A stretch of DNA of 38,805 bases from an uncultured Lachnospiraceae bacterium (GTDB lineage: Bacteria > Bacillota > Clostridia > Lachnospirales > Lachnospiraceae): contig CAMVCQ010000010.1 in assembly GCA_947166015.1 (NCBI GenBank), forward strand, positions 1 through 38,805, in the 5' to 3' direction. The notes under the pieces are model-generated. The model made no database searches. It was not told the DNA's origin and saw only the letters and a program-made list of their open reading frames with translations. This document shows, in pieces, positions 18,223 through 27,641 of the stretch. Position 1 is the first letter of the stretch; every line of letters starts with the position of its first letter. The position numbers and the translations under genes were made by a program.

Positions 18223-19506
18223 TCAGTTGTTTCTGTAGATGATCTCGTGTCTTCCCGGTCCGTTAGATACCATTGTGATAGGCACGCCGATCTCTTTTTC
18301 TATGAATTCTATGTACTTGCGACAATTCTCGGGGAGTTTGTCGTACTCAGTGATCCCGCGTATGTCTGTTTTCCAGCCCGGAAGCGTTTCGTACACCGGC
18401 TTTGCTTTTTTGAGCAGGTTTGTTGTCGGGAAGTCTTTTGTGACTTTGCCGTCTATCTCGTAGCCAACGCATACAGGCAGCTCGTCGAGGTATCCGAGTA
18501 CATCAAGTACGGTCAGAGCAACATCTGTTGCACCCTGCATACGGCATCCGTAGCGGCTTGCAACTGCATCAAACCATCCCATTCGTCTTGGGCGTCCTGT
18601 GGTAGCTCCGTACTCGCCACCGTCACCGCCACGCTTTCTGAGCTCTTCGGCCTCGGCTTCATCTGTGATCTCGCTTACAAACTCTCCTGCGCCCACGGCT
18701 GAAGAGTAAGCTTTCACGACGGTCACGATCTTTTTGATCTCATACGGTGGAACTCCGGCTCCTATTGCTCCGTAGCCTGCAAGAGTCGATGAAGATGTAA
18801 CCATCGGGTAGATACCGTGATCAGGGTCTTTTAAGGATCCGAGCTGACCCTCGAGAAGTATCCTTTTTCCGTTTTTGATCGCATCGTGGAGGTATGCGCT
18901 CACATCGCATACGAACGGCTCGATCTCTTTTTTGTATCCGCGAAGTGTTTCCATCAGTTCATCCATATCTATCGCGGGTTTATGATAGAGGTGCTCAAGC
19001 AGGACATTTTTCTGGACAACTGCTCTGGAGAGTTTCTCACGAAGTGCTTCCTCGTCGAAAAGCTCTGAAACCTGAACACCGATTTTTGCGTATTTATCTG
19101 AGTAGAACGGCGCAATTCCTGATTTTGTTGAACCAAATGATTTGCCACCGAGTCGCTCCTCCTCGTACTGGTCGAACAGGATGTGATACGGCATCACGAT
19201 CTGTGCGCGGTCTGAAACCTTGATTGCAGGCATCGGAACGCCTTTGTCGGTGACGGACTTGATCTCTTTGATCAGATCGGGGATGTTTAGTGCTACACCG
19301 TTTCCGATGATACTTGTTGTGTGGTTATAGAAAACACCTGACGGAAGGATGTGAAGCGCGAATTTACCATAATCGTTTACGATGGTATGTCCGGCGTTGC
19401 TTCCGCCCTGAAAACGAACGATGATATCGGACTGCTCGCCCAACATATCGGTGATCTTGCCTTTGCCCTCGTCACCCCAGTTTGCTCCAACAACTGCTGT
19501 AATCAT
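18223..19506 (-). CDS. purA: Adenylosuccinate synthetase
   Basis: 427 aa. It joins IMP and aspartate using GTP, the first committed step to AMP. Near the start is NWGDEGKGK with catalytic Asp12, and His40 in GGSNAGHTIV. Further on are GATTGRPRRMGW, which contacts substrate, and the C-terminal VSNGPGRHE nucleotide-binding segment. The reading frame is open 11 codons further, but GAGGG six bases before the ATG at 19504-19506 and family alignment favour this start. The gene has its own strong promoter at 19586-19615 and a short leader with a hairpin. It is convergent with coaE. Confidence 0.95.
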   Translation of the reverse strand: MITAVVGANWGDEGKGKITDMLGEQSDIIVRFQGGSNAGHTIVNDYGKFALHILPSGVFYNHTTSIIGNGVALNIPDLIKEIKSVTDKGVPMPAIKVSDRAQIVMPYHILFDQYEEERLGGKSFGSTKSGIAPFYSDKYAKIGVQVSELFDEEALREKLSRAVVQKNVLLEHLYHKPAIDMDELMETLRGYKKEIEPFVCDVSAYLHDAIKNGKRILLEGQLGSLKDPDHGIYPMVTSSSTLAGYGAIGAGVPPYEIKKIVTVVKAYSSAVGAGEFVSEITDEAEAEELRKRGGDGGEYGATTGRPRRMGWFDAVASRYGCRMQGATDVALTVLDVLGYLDELPVCVGYEIDGKVTKDFPTTNLLKKAKPVYETLPGWKTDIRGITEYDKLPENCRKYIEFIEKEIGVPITMVSNGPGRHEIIYRNN

Positions 19507-19548
19507 ATTTGACCCTCGATTCCGGAGGTTAATCTCCATTTCCTTAAA

Positions 19549-19564
19549 AACGGCTTATGCCGTT
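19549..19564 (-). promoter_or_regulatory. Hairpin in the purA leader
   Basis: On the minus strand the leader carries AACGGC, a four-base loop, and GCCGTT followed by three more T's. It looks like a small intrinsic terminator placed between promoter and start codon and could be an attenuator. No ligand-binding structure is recognised. Confidence 0.35.
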
Positions 19565-19585
19565 ATGGTTTACACAAGCCTATAC

Positions 19586-19615
19586 ATTATATATGAAAGT
19601 GCCACGGTATGTCAA
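19586..19615 (-). promoter_or_regulatory. Sigma-A-type promoter of purA
   Basis: On the minus strand, TTGACA (19610-19615) and TATAAT (19586-19591) are both perfect hexamers with an 18-bp spacer. It sits about 80 bp before the purA start codon, in the gap after the FN3-protein gene. Confidence 0.85.
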
Positions 19616-19627
19616 GTCAAATCACAC

Positions 19628-20353
19628 TCAGTTTACATTGACATAAAAAGTCACCGATTTTGTGACAGCAGAGTGTGTTTTATTTCCCGCAGCTTTTACA
19701 GCTGCCGTGACGGTATAGAAACTTCTTTTTATGCCTTTTTTTACAGTGATTTTCCCGGTTTTTTTATTGATTGTGATATTTTTGTTTCCGGATTTCTTTT
19801 TGTAGGTCAAAGAGCCTTTCGCTTTACTGATTTTCATAGCTTTGGAAACCGCGAGTGAGACGGATTTATTTCTGGTCTCGGAGTATTTCACATTCGCAGT
19901 TTTTCCTTTTATGGCAAGAGGATTCTTTTTTCGTGGAGTGACTTTGATTGATAGTACCTTGCTTCCGGTGATAGTAAATATAGTTGTTGGATGTCCGTCT
20001 TCATATATAGTATCTTCGTTGACATGCGCGGCTCGCAGGTAAACATAATATGTTTTTCCGAGTTTTAGTCCATTGAATGTTTCTTTCATATTCTTTGGAT
20101 CGTTGTAATTATTCCATTCATAACCGAAATCAGGAGAGGACAGTTTTTTATCGCTACATATGACCTGATATATATTCCAATTGTCAACAGCATCCCACGC
20201 AACTGTAACAGAAGACTCCGTGCAGGAAGTGAGTTTGAGATTCTTGGGCGTGGGTGGTGTTGTTTCTGCGCAAACTGCAACAGGAGATGTTGCAAATGAA
20301 AAAACCATAATGGCTGAAATGATAATGTTTGTTGCTTTTTTTATTCTATTCAT
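19628..20353 (-). CDS. Secreted fibronectin type III domain protein
   Basis: 241 aa. A signal peptide (about residues 1-29, ending VAVCAE) is followed by an FN3 domain at about 35-130 (PTPKNLKLTSCTESSVTVAW, later LKLGKTYYVYLRA). A C-terminal Lys-rich beta module (ITINKKTGKITVKKGIKR, then VTFYVNVN) resembles modules often found at the ends of Lachnospiraceae surface proteins. No catalytic domain or sorting signal is visible, so it is probably a secreted adhesion or cell-wall-associated protein. AGGAGG precedes the ATG and a good promoter lies upstream. It shares strand with purA but each has its own promoter. Confidence 0.8.
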   Translation of the reverse strand: MNRIKKATNIIISAIMVFSFATSPVAVCAETTPPTPKNLKLTSCTESSVTVAWDAVDNWNIYQVICSDKKLSSPDFGYEWNNYNDPKNMKETFNGLKLGKTYYVYLRAAHVNEDTIYEDGHPTTIFTITGSKVLSIKVTPRKKNPLAIKGKTANVKYSETRNKSVSLAVSKAMKISKAKGSLTYKKKSGNKNITINKKTGKITVKKGIKRSFYTVTAAVKAAGNKTHSAVTKSVTFYVNVN

Positions 20354-20407
20354 AGTTACCTCCTGATTCCCGCATAGTAGCTTGTTGTTTTTTTCTGTTT
20401 ATGTTCG

Positions 20408-20436
20408 ATTGTACCACAAAAAGACCGTGGTGGCAA
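20408..20436 (-). promoter_or_regulatory. Promoter of the FN3-protein gene
   Basis: On the minus strand TTGCCA (20431-20436) and TACAAT (20408-20413) are 17 bp apart. The ribosome site and ATG follow within about 60 bp. It is divergent from the promoter at 20508-20536. Confidence 0.7.
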
Positions 20437-20507
20437 TGCTTTTTCGTGTCGACAGACCAGGAAAAATCTATGATAACAGATTTGCAGGCCCTAATCGCAA
20501 TCTGCTC

Positions 20508-20536
20508 TTTACATTTTTAAAAATCTGTGGTATCAT
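20508..20536 (+). promoter_or_regulatory. Promoter of the four-gene Hsp70-like cluster
   Basis: TTTACA (20508-20513) and TATCAT (20531-20536) are 17 bp apart, about 70 bp before the first start codon. I see no other good promoter until after 27631, so this probably drives all four genes. Confidence 0.65.
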
Positions 20537-20603
20537 AACAATATCTATGTGATTTTACTCAGATGAAACACTTTATGTGGTGATGTTTATTTCGGAGGAG
20601 AGC

Positions 20604-23600
20604 ATGCGCGATAAGATTTACGCCCTTGCAAAAGGGAACTTCACATACGAAGCGCCGAAGCTTGTGATAGAGCCTGAGAAGCTGACGGGAGAGATTGTCA
20701 GCGGACAGAAGGAAACTATTTCTTTTTCCGTATCCAATGCGAGACATACCAATCTCAAGGGCTTTGGTTTCGTTGGCGCGACCGAGATCACATTTTTGCC
20801 GGTATTTGAGGGTGAGGACAATATCCTTGAGTGTGAGGTGGACGCAACAAGCCTTATTCCCTCCGATGAATTAAAAGGGTCTCTTATGCTCGTGACCGAT
20901 TGTGGTCAGATCAAGGTTCCATATGATTTCAAGATCGTTGCTCCTGTTTTGACAGAGGAGGACGGTTCTGAGGTTCGTGATTATTTCACATTGCAAAAAA
21001 TAACTGAAAATGAGCCTGCCGACGGGTTGGCTCTGTTTCGTGATCCTTTGTTCAAGGAAACATTTTTGTACAGAGACCCCGAAGGTAAGCTTATATATGA
21101 CAGACTCCTCAAGGCTAACACCGGTCTTTCCGGCATGGAGGAGTTTTTGGTCGCCTATGACAAAAAGCAGGCAGTGAGATTTGAGGTCTACCACGGCTCG
21201 GAAAAAGTGGCAGACGAACTCGCCTATGAGCTTGACGGCAGCGATATAGACGAGGTTTTCAACATAAAAATGAACACATGGGGCTCTATAGCGATCAAGG
21301 TGATCGTTGAGGGAGACTTCATTGAGTGTGACAGAAAAATTCTCTGGACGGACGAATTCATCGATGATGTAGGACGATTTGAATTCAGGATAATGTCCGG
21401 CAAGGTCAGACAGGGCAGGCATTTTGGAAAGATCACATTTATAAGTCCGTATGAGGAGAGGACGGTTGGTATCAGTGTCCACTCGCCTGTCGGCACAAAA
21501 GAAAGAAAGATAAACCGTGCAAAGCAGACTGTCCAGGCTATGCTCATCAGAAGCTATCTCGCGTTTGAGGAAGGACGCGTTGAGATGGACGAGTTCGGAG
21601 CATTTTTGCAGAAAAACCGCCAAGTGATAGAACGACTTGATATCCCGGGGATACTTCCGCTGAAAGGCTATATAGCGTGGATACTTGGTGATGAAGCCGG
21701 AAAGCTTGATTTTTACAGAGAGACAGAAAAATACACCCAGCCCGCAGTGGGGCGCGCTCAATCAACGGTCGAGGAATACGTGATGACGCTGTATGTGAAA
21801 TACATGTATTCGAGACGAGAGGATGAGCTTAACGACCTTCGCGCGCTGGTAGATATGTACCTGGATAACGGATATATGAGCGCTACGATGCTTTTGGTGA
21901 GGCTTCGTTGCGGCGTTCCCTACGATACAAACGGAGCCAAAGCTGTGGAGAGTCTCAGAGAGCAGATGGCACACGGAAGCGGTTCGCCGTTACTCTACTC
22001 TGAGCTTATGAGGCTCTATGTGGCACATCCGGAGCTTCTTCACGAGCTTGATGCCGTGAACCTGAGGACTCTTTTGTATGGGTTGAAAAATGACCTCTTC
22101 ACGGAGGAGCTGGCAGAAACAGTCAATGTCCTCGCTGAGGGAAGAGGGCTTCCTATCATAGAAAACATCTCCGGCTACGGTATGATCAGATCCGATGATT
22201 CCCTGAATGTCGGCACCGGAGCGTTGCTTATGCAGGCACTTTTTGCGGTTTACAAAAGGTATGAGATGGAGGATACACTCAAGTGCATCTGTACACTCCT
22301 TATCCGCCACGAAAAGCGCGATAGAAGGTATCATACCTGGTATGAAAAAGGAGTCGAGGGCAGAGAGAGGCTTACAGACCTTTTTGAATACTATATATAC
22401 TCGATCGATCCGAAGGACAGATCACCGCTTCCGCCGGTTGTTCTGTCGTACTTCCAATACGAAAATCACTTAAATGACACGAGAAAAGCATATCTGTACG
22501 CAAACATTCTTTCAAACAGAGAGGAAAACCCGGAGGCTTATGAGGCTTATGAACCACAGATAAGGGAGTTTGTAACGGATCAGATCAAAAAAGAACGAAT
22601 TACCGCTGATCTTGGATATTTATATGAAAATATCCTTGATGTCGGTACCGCTATGGAATTAAAAGAGCACCTTCCGCATGTGATGTTCAGGCATATCCTG
22701 ACCTGCGACGTGAAAGGCATAGAGAGTGTGACGGTTGTCCCGATCCATACGATGACCGAAAAAACATATCCTCTTGACCATGGAAGGGCTTTACTTGAGA
22801 TATACTCGCCCGAGTACAGGCTGTTTTTCACGGACAGGGACGGCAATCAATACACCGGAAGTGTTGATTATACGCTTGAGAGGTTTTTTGACGGCGACGC
22901 GTATGCGCTAATCTGCTATCCGGAGCCTGTGATCCCTGAGGAGGACGAAGGCGAGTCGGCTGAAAATGAGGCTGAAGCGGTCGGGGTAAAACCTGCACTG
23001 AAAAATGAAGAGATCCCCGAAAACCTGATTTTTGCAGTGGCTGTGGAGGCTGAGAAAAAAGCCAAGCTTGATATCAGGGAGATGGATGCGCTCAAAAAAG
23101 CGCTTGAGACAGGGAAGCTCAGGGAGCATTTTTTGGGAAAGGTCCTCATCAGGCTGTACGACCATATCATGGAGAGGGTGCCGGAGGACAGAAGGGAAAA
23201 AGAGCTTTTAGAGCTTGCAGGATATATAAAGCCTGAGTGCATCAAGAGAAACAGGGCGGGCGAGGTGGCGTCCGAGTGCATCAATGCAGGAGCGTTTGAT
23301 ACTGCTTTTGCACTGCTGTCAAGGTATGGAAGAAATGGCTGCGCTGAGGATGAGCTTGCCAAACTTGTTAAATATAAAATTAATAATTCTCCGGATGAGT
23401 ATATGGATATGGTCGTGAAGTGGGCGCTTTGGCTTTTCCGAAAAGGCAACAGAGATCACGCTATCCTGAACTATATCCTTAAGTATTATCTTGGAGATAC
23501 CGATGTGCTTGTTTCTGTTTTCAGGGAATCCCTGAAAAGGAAGAGCAAAGGCAGCGGTCTTGATCAGCTAAATGAAAACAAGGATTATATCAAAGCTGAC

Positions 23601-24362
23601 CCGAAATTCTATGAGAGTGTCAGGGAGAGGCTTTTGGGGCAGGTGCTTTTTGCGTGCGAGGATCCTACCGCCACAGAGGACATTTTTGAAGAATACTTCG
23701 AAAACGGCGAAAACAGAGTGCTTGTTAAGGCTTATCTCGGTCAGATTGCGTATGAATATCTCGTGGGAAGAGTGAAAATAAGCGAGTTCTCGTTCGAAAA
23801 GATATATCATCAGGCAAGGTACGAGTCAGAGCCTGTGATGGTTCTCGCAGCACTGAAAAAATTAGCCGAAAAGGATACATACGATGATGCAGAGACCGAC
23901 TTCATTGAGAGAAGCCTTGAGGAATACGCCCTTGAGGGACGCGTTCTCCCGTTTATGAAGGAGTTTACGGGAGACATGATCGTACCGTATGAGGTCAGGA
24001 CGCCTGTTATCGTTCAGTATTACAGCGGTACGGACAGAGGTGTGCATCTGTTTGTCGGAAAAGGCGATTCGTATGAGCAGATTCCTATGACAAAGGTGTT
24101 TAATGGCATCTATGCCGCTACTCTGCTGATTTTTGCGGGCGAGGAAACGACGGGTTACATATACGAAGAGGAAACCGGCAAAAGGTCAAAAGAGTTTGAA
24201 CTCAGGAAAAAAGACACCTCAGCAGGCAACGAAAGCCTGTTTGAGCAGGTAAATGCTATGATAGAAGCCAAGCAAAAAGGTGATGACGAGGGCTATGCCA
24301 ATATCAGGAAAAAATACCTGACATTCAGACACGCGGCAGACAGCCTGTTTAAGCTTTTATAA
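20604..24362 (+). CDS. Large multidomain protein of unknown function (DUF5717-like)
   Basis: 1252 aa from the ATG at 20604, which has GGAGG five bases upstream; the frame is open from 20577. I recall similar large proteins in Lachnospiraceae annotated DUF5717, but have not checked. There is no signal peptide or membrane segment, so it is probably cytoplasmic. A beta-rich N-terminal part (to about 300) has immunoglobulin-like strands such as GEIVSGQKETISFSVSN. Helical repeat stretches of TPR or HEAT character follow (about 330-690 and 840-1130), split by a beta segment with an acidic loop near 780-800. The protein ends in another beta domain and a short helical tail. It looks like a scaffold. 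It leads the cluster with the Hsp70-like gene 80 bp downstream. Confidence 0.75.
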   Translation: MRDKIYALAKGNFTYEAPKLVIEPEKLTGEIVSGQKETISFSVSNARHTNLKGFGFVGATEITFLPVFEGEDNILECEVDATSLIPSDELKGSLMLVTDCGQIKVPYDFKIVAPVLTEEDGSEVRDYFTLQKITENEPADGLALFRDPLFKETFLYRDPEGKLIYDRLLKANTGLSGMEEFLVAYDKKQAVRFEVYHGSEKVADELAYELDGSDIDEVFNIKMNTWGSIAIKVIVEGDFIECDRKILWTDEFIDDVGRFEFRIMSGKVRQGRHFGKITFISPYEERTVGISVHSPVGTKERKINRAKQTVQAMLIRSYLAFEEGRVEMDEFGAFLQKNRQVIERLDIPGILPLKGYIAWILGDEAGKLDFYRETEKYTQPAVGRAQSTVEEYVMTLYVKYMYSRREDELNDLRALVDMYLDNGYMSATMLLVRLRCGVPYDTNGAKAVESLREQMAHGSGSPLLYSELMRLYVAHPELLHELDAVNLRTLLYGLKNDLFTEELAETVNVLAEGRGLPIIENISGYGMIRSDDSLNVGTGALLMQALFAVYKRYEMEDTLKCICTLLIRHEKRDRRYHTWYEKGVEGRERLTDLFEYYIYSIDPKDRSPLPPVVLSYFQYENHLNDTRKAYLYANILSNREENPEAYEAYEPQIREFVTDQIKKERITADLGYLYENILDVGTAMELKEHLPHVMFRHILTCDVKGIESVTVVPIHTMTEKTYPLDHGRALLEIYSPEYRLFFTDRDGNQYTGSVDYTLERFFDGDAYALICYPEPVIPEEDEGESAENEAEAVGVKPALKNEEIPENLIFAVAVEAEKKAKLDIREMDALKKALETGKLREHFLGKVLIRLYDHIMERVPEDRREKELLELAGYIKPECIKRNRAGEVASECINAGAFDTAFALLSRYGRNGCAEDELAKLVKYKINNSPDEYMDMVVKWALWLFRKGNRDHAILNYILKYYLGDTDVLVSVFRESLKRKSKGSGLDQLNENKDYIKADPKFYESVRERLLGQVLFACEDPTATEDIFEEYFENGENRVLVKAYLGQIAYEYLVGRVKISEFSFEKIYHQARYESEPVMVLAALKKLAEKDTYDDAETDFIERSLEEYALEGRVLPFMKEFTGDMIVPYEVRTPVIVQYYSGTDRGVHLFVGKGDSYEQIPMTKVFNGIYAATLLIFAGEETTGYIYEEETGKRSKEFELRKKDTSAGNESLFEQVNAMIEAKQKGDDEGYANIRKKYLTFRHAADSLFKLL

Positions 24363-24442
24363 TTGATGGATGCCGGTGCTGCGGATGCCGATCGGTGGAA
24401 AGCAGCAGCGACAGTGCTCGTAATGGAGGATAGTGTAAAAAA

Positions 24443-25636
24443 ATGGAAGAAAGAACACTTCTTTTGGGAATGGATCTCGGAGACGAGATATCCCAGCTTG
24501 CGGTATATGATCCCGAGCTTATGGAGCCTGTTTTGATGGGGCAGTCCGAGGACAATCCGGATGCGCTTATCGAAACAGCTGTTGAGTTTTCGGGACATGA
24601 ACCCATAAAAGGCTTTCTTGATGCTGTCAAAAAAGGCGAGACCATCGACAACTCCGGCAAGGAGGTCGACTCTGTTCGTGTACTGGCTTATTATTTCAAA
24701 AAAGTTCTGGCTCTCACCAGGAAGCGTTACCCCGGAGAAAAGATAAAGCTTCTCGTGGTGACTGTCACTGATATGAGCAAGGAGTTTACTGACAGGATAT
24801 ATGAAGCACTGGCGCTTATCGGACTTGAGGGCGACAGGGTAAAGGTCACCGATCACAAAAGAAGCTATATGTACTATGTCCTGTATCAGAAAAAAGAGCT
24901 TTGGGCTCAGGATGTAGGACTTTTTGACTACAACGGCGAAAAACTGATATTTGAGCAGCTCCAGATAGACAGGCAGCACGAGCCTGCGCTTGTGGGAGTA
25001 AAAGAGGTTGACTACACGGATGCGCTCAAAGACGGCGGAGATATCACTCCGATAGGTGATATTTTTGAGAATGTTTTTGCGAGCGCCCTCAGAAACAGGT
25101 TTATATCATCGGTCTTTATGACAGGAGAGGGCTTTGAGGAAGAATGGGCCGACGAGCTGTTCCCGAAGCTTGCAGTAGGCAGAAGACTGTTTAAAGGCAG
25201 AAATCTCTATGTGAGTGGCGCTGCCTACACAGCAAAAGAAATGGTGCAGGAGCGGTTTTCGGACTATGTCGTGGTGGCTCCGGATATGGTGACCTCAAGG
25301 ATATCGATGGAGCTCTATGAGGACGGCGGAGTCAAAAAAGTACAGCTGACCGGAGCGGGACTTCCATGGTTTGAGGTTGACGAATCACTTGATCTGATGC
25401 CGGACGGAGATACAGAGCTTGTGCTTGTCGCGGAGCACATTTTTGAGGGAACAAAAAAAGAATTTATCATAGATATGACTCCTGTTGCCGGAAGGACGGA
25501 CAGGATGTGCAGGATAGGACTAAGACTGCGATTTGAGGATGTTTCAACGGCCATAATCACGCTCAGGGACAAAGGCTTCGGAGAGATAGCCCCCGGAAGT
25601 GACAGGGTTTGGGAGGAGAGAATAAGTTGTTTATAA
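24443..25636 (+). CDS. Hsp70/actin-fold ATPase-like protein (DUF5716-like)
   Basis: 397 aa. The N terminus has a phosphate-1 loop typical of the Hsp70/actin/sugar-kinase fold (GMDLGDEIS, 10-17). A phosphate-2-like DYNG lies near 162-165, and FMTGEGF (225-231) takes the place of the adenosine motif. GRNLYVSGAAYTA (252-264) resembles the Hsp70 segment that closes the ATP site. A beta-rich C-terminal part of about 130 residues follows, in the place of a substrate-binding domain. It is much shorter than DnaK and lacks a lid. I recall DUF5716 for related proteins, unchecked. GGAGG is 13 bases before the ATG, an unusually long spacer. Its end overlaps the next gene. Confidence 0.72.
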   Translation: MEERTLLLGMDLGDEISQLAVYDPELMEPVLMGQSEDNPDALIETAVEFSGHEPIKGFLDAVKKGETIDNSGKEVDSVRVLAYYFKKVLALTRKRYPGEKIKLLVVTVTDMSKEFTDRIYEALALIGLEGDRVKVTDHKRSYMYYVLYQKKELWAQDVGLFDYNGEKLIFEQLQIDRQHEPALVGVKEVDYTDALKDGGDITPIGDIFENVFASALRNRFISSVFMTGEGFEEEWADELFPKLAVGRRLFKGRNLYVSGAAYTAKEMVQERFSDYVVVAPDMVTSRISMELYEDGGVKKVQLTGAGLPWFEVDESLDLMPDGDTELVLVAEHIFEGTKKEFIIDMTPVAGRTDRMCRIGLRLRFEDVSTAIITLRDKGFGEIAPGSDRVWEERISCL

Positions 25637-26400
25637 GATGCTATGGCAAGGTGGCCAAAAAACCTTATATCATGCCCTATACAAAGGCGAAGATCTATTC
25701 GCTTGAGGAGCTGTGCTGCTACATCGGAAGAAACCTCTACACTATCACGGAGGATTTTTTCAGAGAATCACTGGTGGAGTGGCTTGACAAGGAAGCGGGA
25801 CAAAAAGAGCTTGCAAAAAAAGTGAACACCATGATCACCAACCGTGAGACTCTCAAAAACCTTGTGGTGACGATTCTTTGCGGATGTGATTATTACAAGG
25901 AAAAAGAGATCAGGGAGTTTATCAGGATACTTGACGAGATAGTGAGCCTGCCGCTTCATGAAAAGAAAAAAATCCGTGCCGACAACTATATGAGAGCGGG
26001 ATTGTACGCAAAAAGCCTTGTGGCGTATCAGCAGCTTTTGTCAGGAAGCTATGCGGGTAATTTTTCCACGGAGAGCTACGGAAATATCCTTCACAACAGA
26101 GGAATTGCGCATTTCTACACGGCTTCTTTCGGGGAGGCGGAGAGAGATTTCAAGGACGCTTACACCAGAAATCATCGCGTGGAGTCGTTGCATCATTTCC
26201 TGTACATGCTGCTTATGCAGGGCAGGGAGGCTGATTTCCAAAGGTCCTGTGTAAGCTGTGGTATGAATATGGCACAGATGGAGGAACTCAGGAAAAAATA
26301 CGAGGCTACGATCGAAGAAACAGATATACCGGAGCCACATGATGATGATATCGATTTATTCAAAGAAGAATTAAGAAAGGCAACCAATGGCGCTATTTGA
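25627..26400 (+). CDS. TPR-like cytoplasmic protein of unknown function
   Basis: 257 aa, starting with TTG at 25627, ten bases after a GGAGGAG site; the frame is open from 25609. The N-terminal 110 residues (KPYIMPYTKAKIYSLEELC onward) are not recognised. Residues of about 115-215 form helical pairs like tetratricopeptide repeats (NYMRAGLYAKSLVAYQQLL, then NRGIAHFYTASFGEAERDF). The tail is acidic. There is no signal peptide or TM helix. It overlaps the Hsp70-like gene by 10 bases and the coiled-coil gene by 14, so translation is likely coupled. It may be an adaptor, or a part that is fused to the ATPase in relatives. Confidence 0.72.
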   Translation: MFIRCYGKVAKKPYIMPYTKAKIYSLEELCCYIGRNLYTITEDFFRESLVEWLDKEAGQKELAKKVNTMITNRETLKNLVVTILCGCDYYKEKEIREFIRILDEIVSLPLHEKKKIRADNYMRAGLYAKSLVAYQQLLSGSYAGNFSTESYGNILHNRGIAHFYTASFGEAERDFKDAYTRNHRVESLHHFLYMLLMQGREADFQRSCVSCGMNMAQMEELRKKYEATIEETDIPEPHDDDIDLFKEELRKATNGAI

Positions 26401-27631
26401 TTTTTTGTTTAAAAGAAGACGTAAAAAACGGAATCCCGACTTTGAAGAAGGTCGGGATGATGTTTTGATGTCCGAAGAAAGAAAAGAAGAAAGTGCTGAA
26501 GTTGATAAGATCATAAATGAAAAGGTCAAGTTCGAAAAAGAAAATGTAGATTTAAAAAACAATGCAGAAAGACTTGCCTATCTCGGACGACTCAGGGATA
26601 CTATCCTCGAGGGACGAAAGCAGTGTGACAATGTAAAATTTGAGTATGGCAGGGTGACATCTTATCTGAAGGACATCCAACTGATAGATAATTGTGATGA
26701 GGAGTACAGACAGACCATTACTGAGGCTGCGGCACATATAGTCGAGCTTACCGAGCAAAGAAATGAGATCAAGCGCAAGAAGTTCAGGATCAGTGAGGGG
26801 CAGAGGGTCGCTCTTGACAGATTTGAGGATGAGGCGCCAAAGGATATAGAAACACTCCTTGAGGCTGAGGACTACCAGGTCAAGATCAGAAATGACTTAA
26901 GGAGACTCAGCGGAGAGAAACATCTGCTTGAGGATGAAAAAACAGACATCAACCGCAGACAGAAAACCTTGAGAAGCATTACCAAGGCTCTATTGGTCAT
27001 TGTTGTCATTATTGGGGTGGCGCTTGGCGTGGTGATGGCAGTTTATGATGTGGATATCACGGTACCGTTTATCGCGACGGCGGCGTTTGCATTTTTGGTT
27101 GCGGCGATTATTCTTGCAGAAGCCCGCAGAAACCGCATGGATATGGTCGTTACTGAGATAAAGCAAAACAAAGCCATAGCGCTTACAAATCAGGTAAAGA
27201 TCCGATATGTCAATAATGTCAGGACGATGGATTATCTGTGCGCGAAGTACAGAGTCAGAGGTGCGACAGAGCTTGATTTTGTCTTCAGTCAGTACAAGGA
27301 AGCAAAAAGAGAGTGGGCAAGGCAGAGAGAAGGCACGATCCAGATCGAGGAAAATCACGAGATACTGATAAATGCCCTTGCAAAGATCGCGGTCAGGGAC
27401 AGAGAAATATGGTTTTCTCAGGCAAAAGCGCTTATCGATCCCTCTGAGATGGTAGAGGTCAGACACGAGCTCAATGTCAGACGACAGAAGCTTCGCGAGC
27501 AGCTTGATTACAATACATCCGTGATGACGGAGTGCCTGAATGAAATGGAAAAAATACAGTCAAAAAAGCCTGAGTACGCCAGAGATGTCGAGAGGATACT
27601 TTCCGAGACCAAGGAATTTAAAGTTAAGTAG
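26387..27631 (+). CDS. Coiled-coil protein with two central membrane helices
   Basis: 414 aa, not a characterised family. It starts MALFDFLFKRRRKKR, an amphipathic/basic N terminus that may touch the membrane. A highly charged helical stretch (about 30-195) has strong coiled-coil character. Two membrane helices follow (about 200-220 and 226-244) with a short loop, then a second long charged helical part (250-414). Both long arms should face the cytoplasm. AAGAAAGG precedes the ATG, which overlaps the TPR-like gene by 14 bases. It probably anchors the cytoplasmic proteins of this cluster to the membrane. A new promoter follows its end. Confidence 0.75.
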   Translation: MALFDFLFKRRRKKRNPDFEEGRDDVLMSEERKEESAEVDKIINEKVKFEKENVDLKNNAERLAYLGRLRDTILEGRKQCDNVKFEYGRVTSYLKDIQLIDNCDEEYRQTITEAAAHIVELTEQRNEIKRKKFRISEGQRVALDRFEDEAPKDIETLLEAEDYQVKIRNDLRRLSGEKHLLEDEKTDINRRQKTLRSITKALLVIVVIIGVALGVVMAVYDVDITVPFIATAAFAFLVAAIILAEARRNRMDMVVTEIKQNKAIALTNQVKIRYVNNVRTMDYLCAKYRVRGATELDFVFSQYKEAKREWARQREGTIQIEENHEILINALAKIAVRDREIWFSQAKALIDPSEMVEVRHELNVRRQKLREQLDYNTSVMTECLNEMEKIQSKKPEYARDVERILSETKEFKVK

Positions 27632-27641
27632 CCTTTTGTTC

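Noticed and set aside
22916-23449. 177-aa minus-strand frame inside the 1252-aa gene
   Set aside because: It is Ser-rich antisense of a Glu/Lys-rich coding region, with no ribosome site or recognisable motif.
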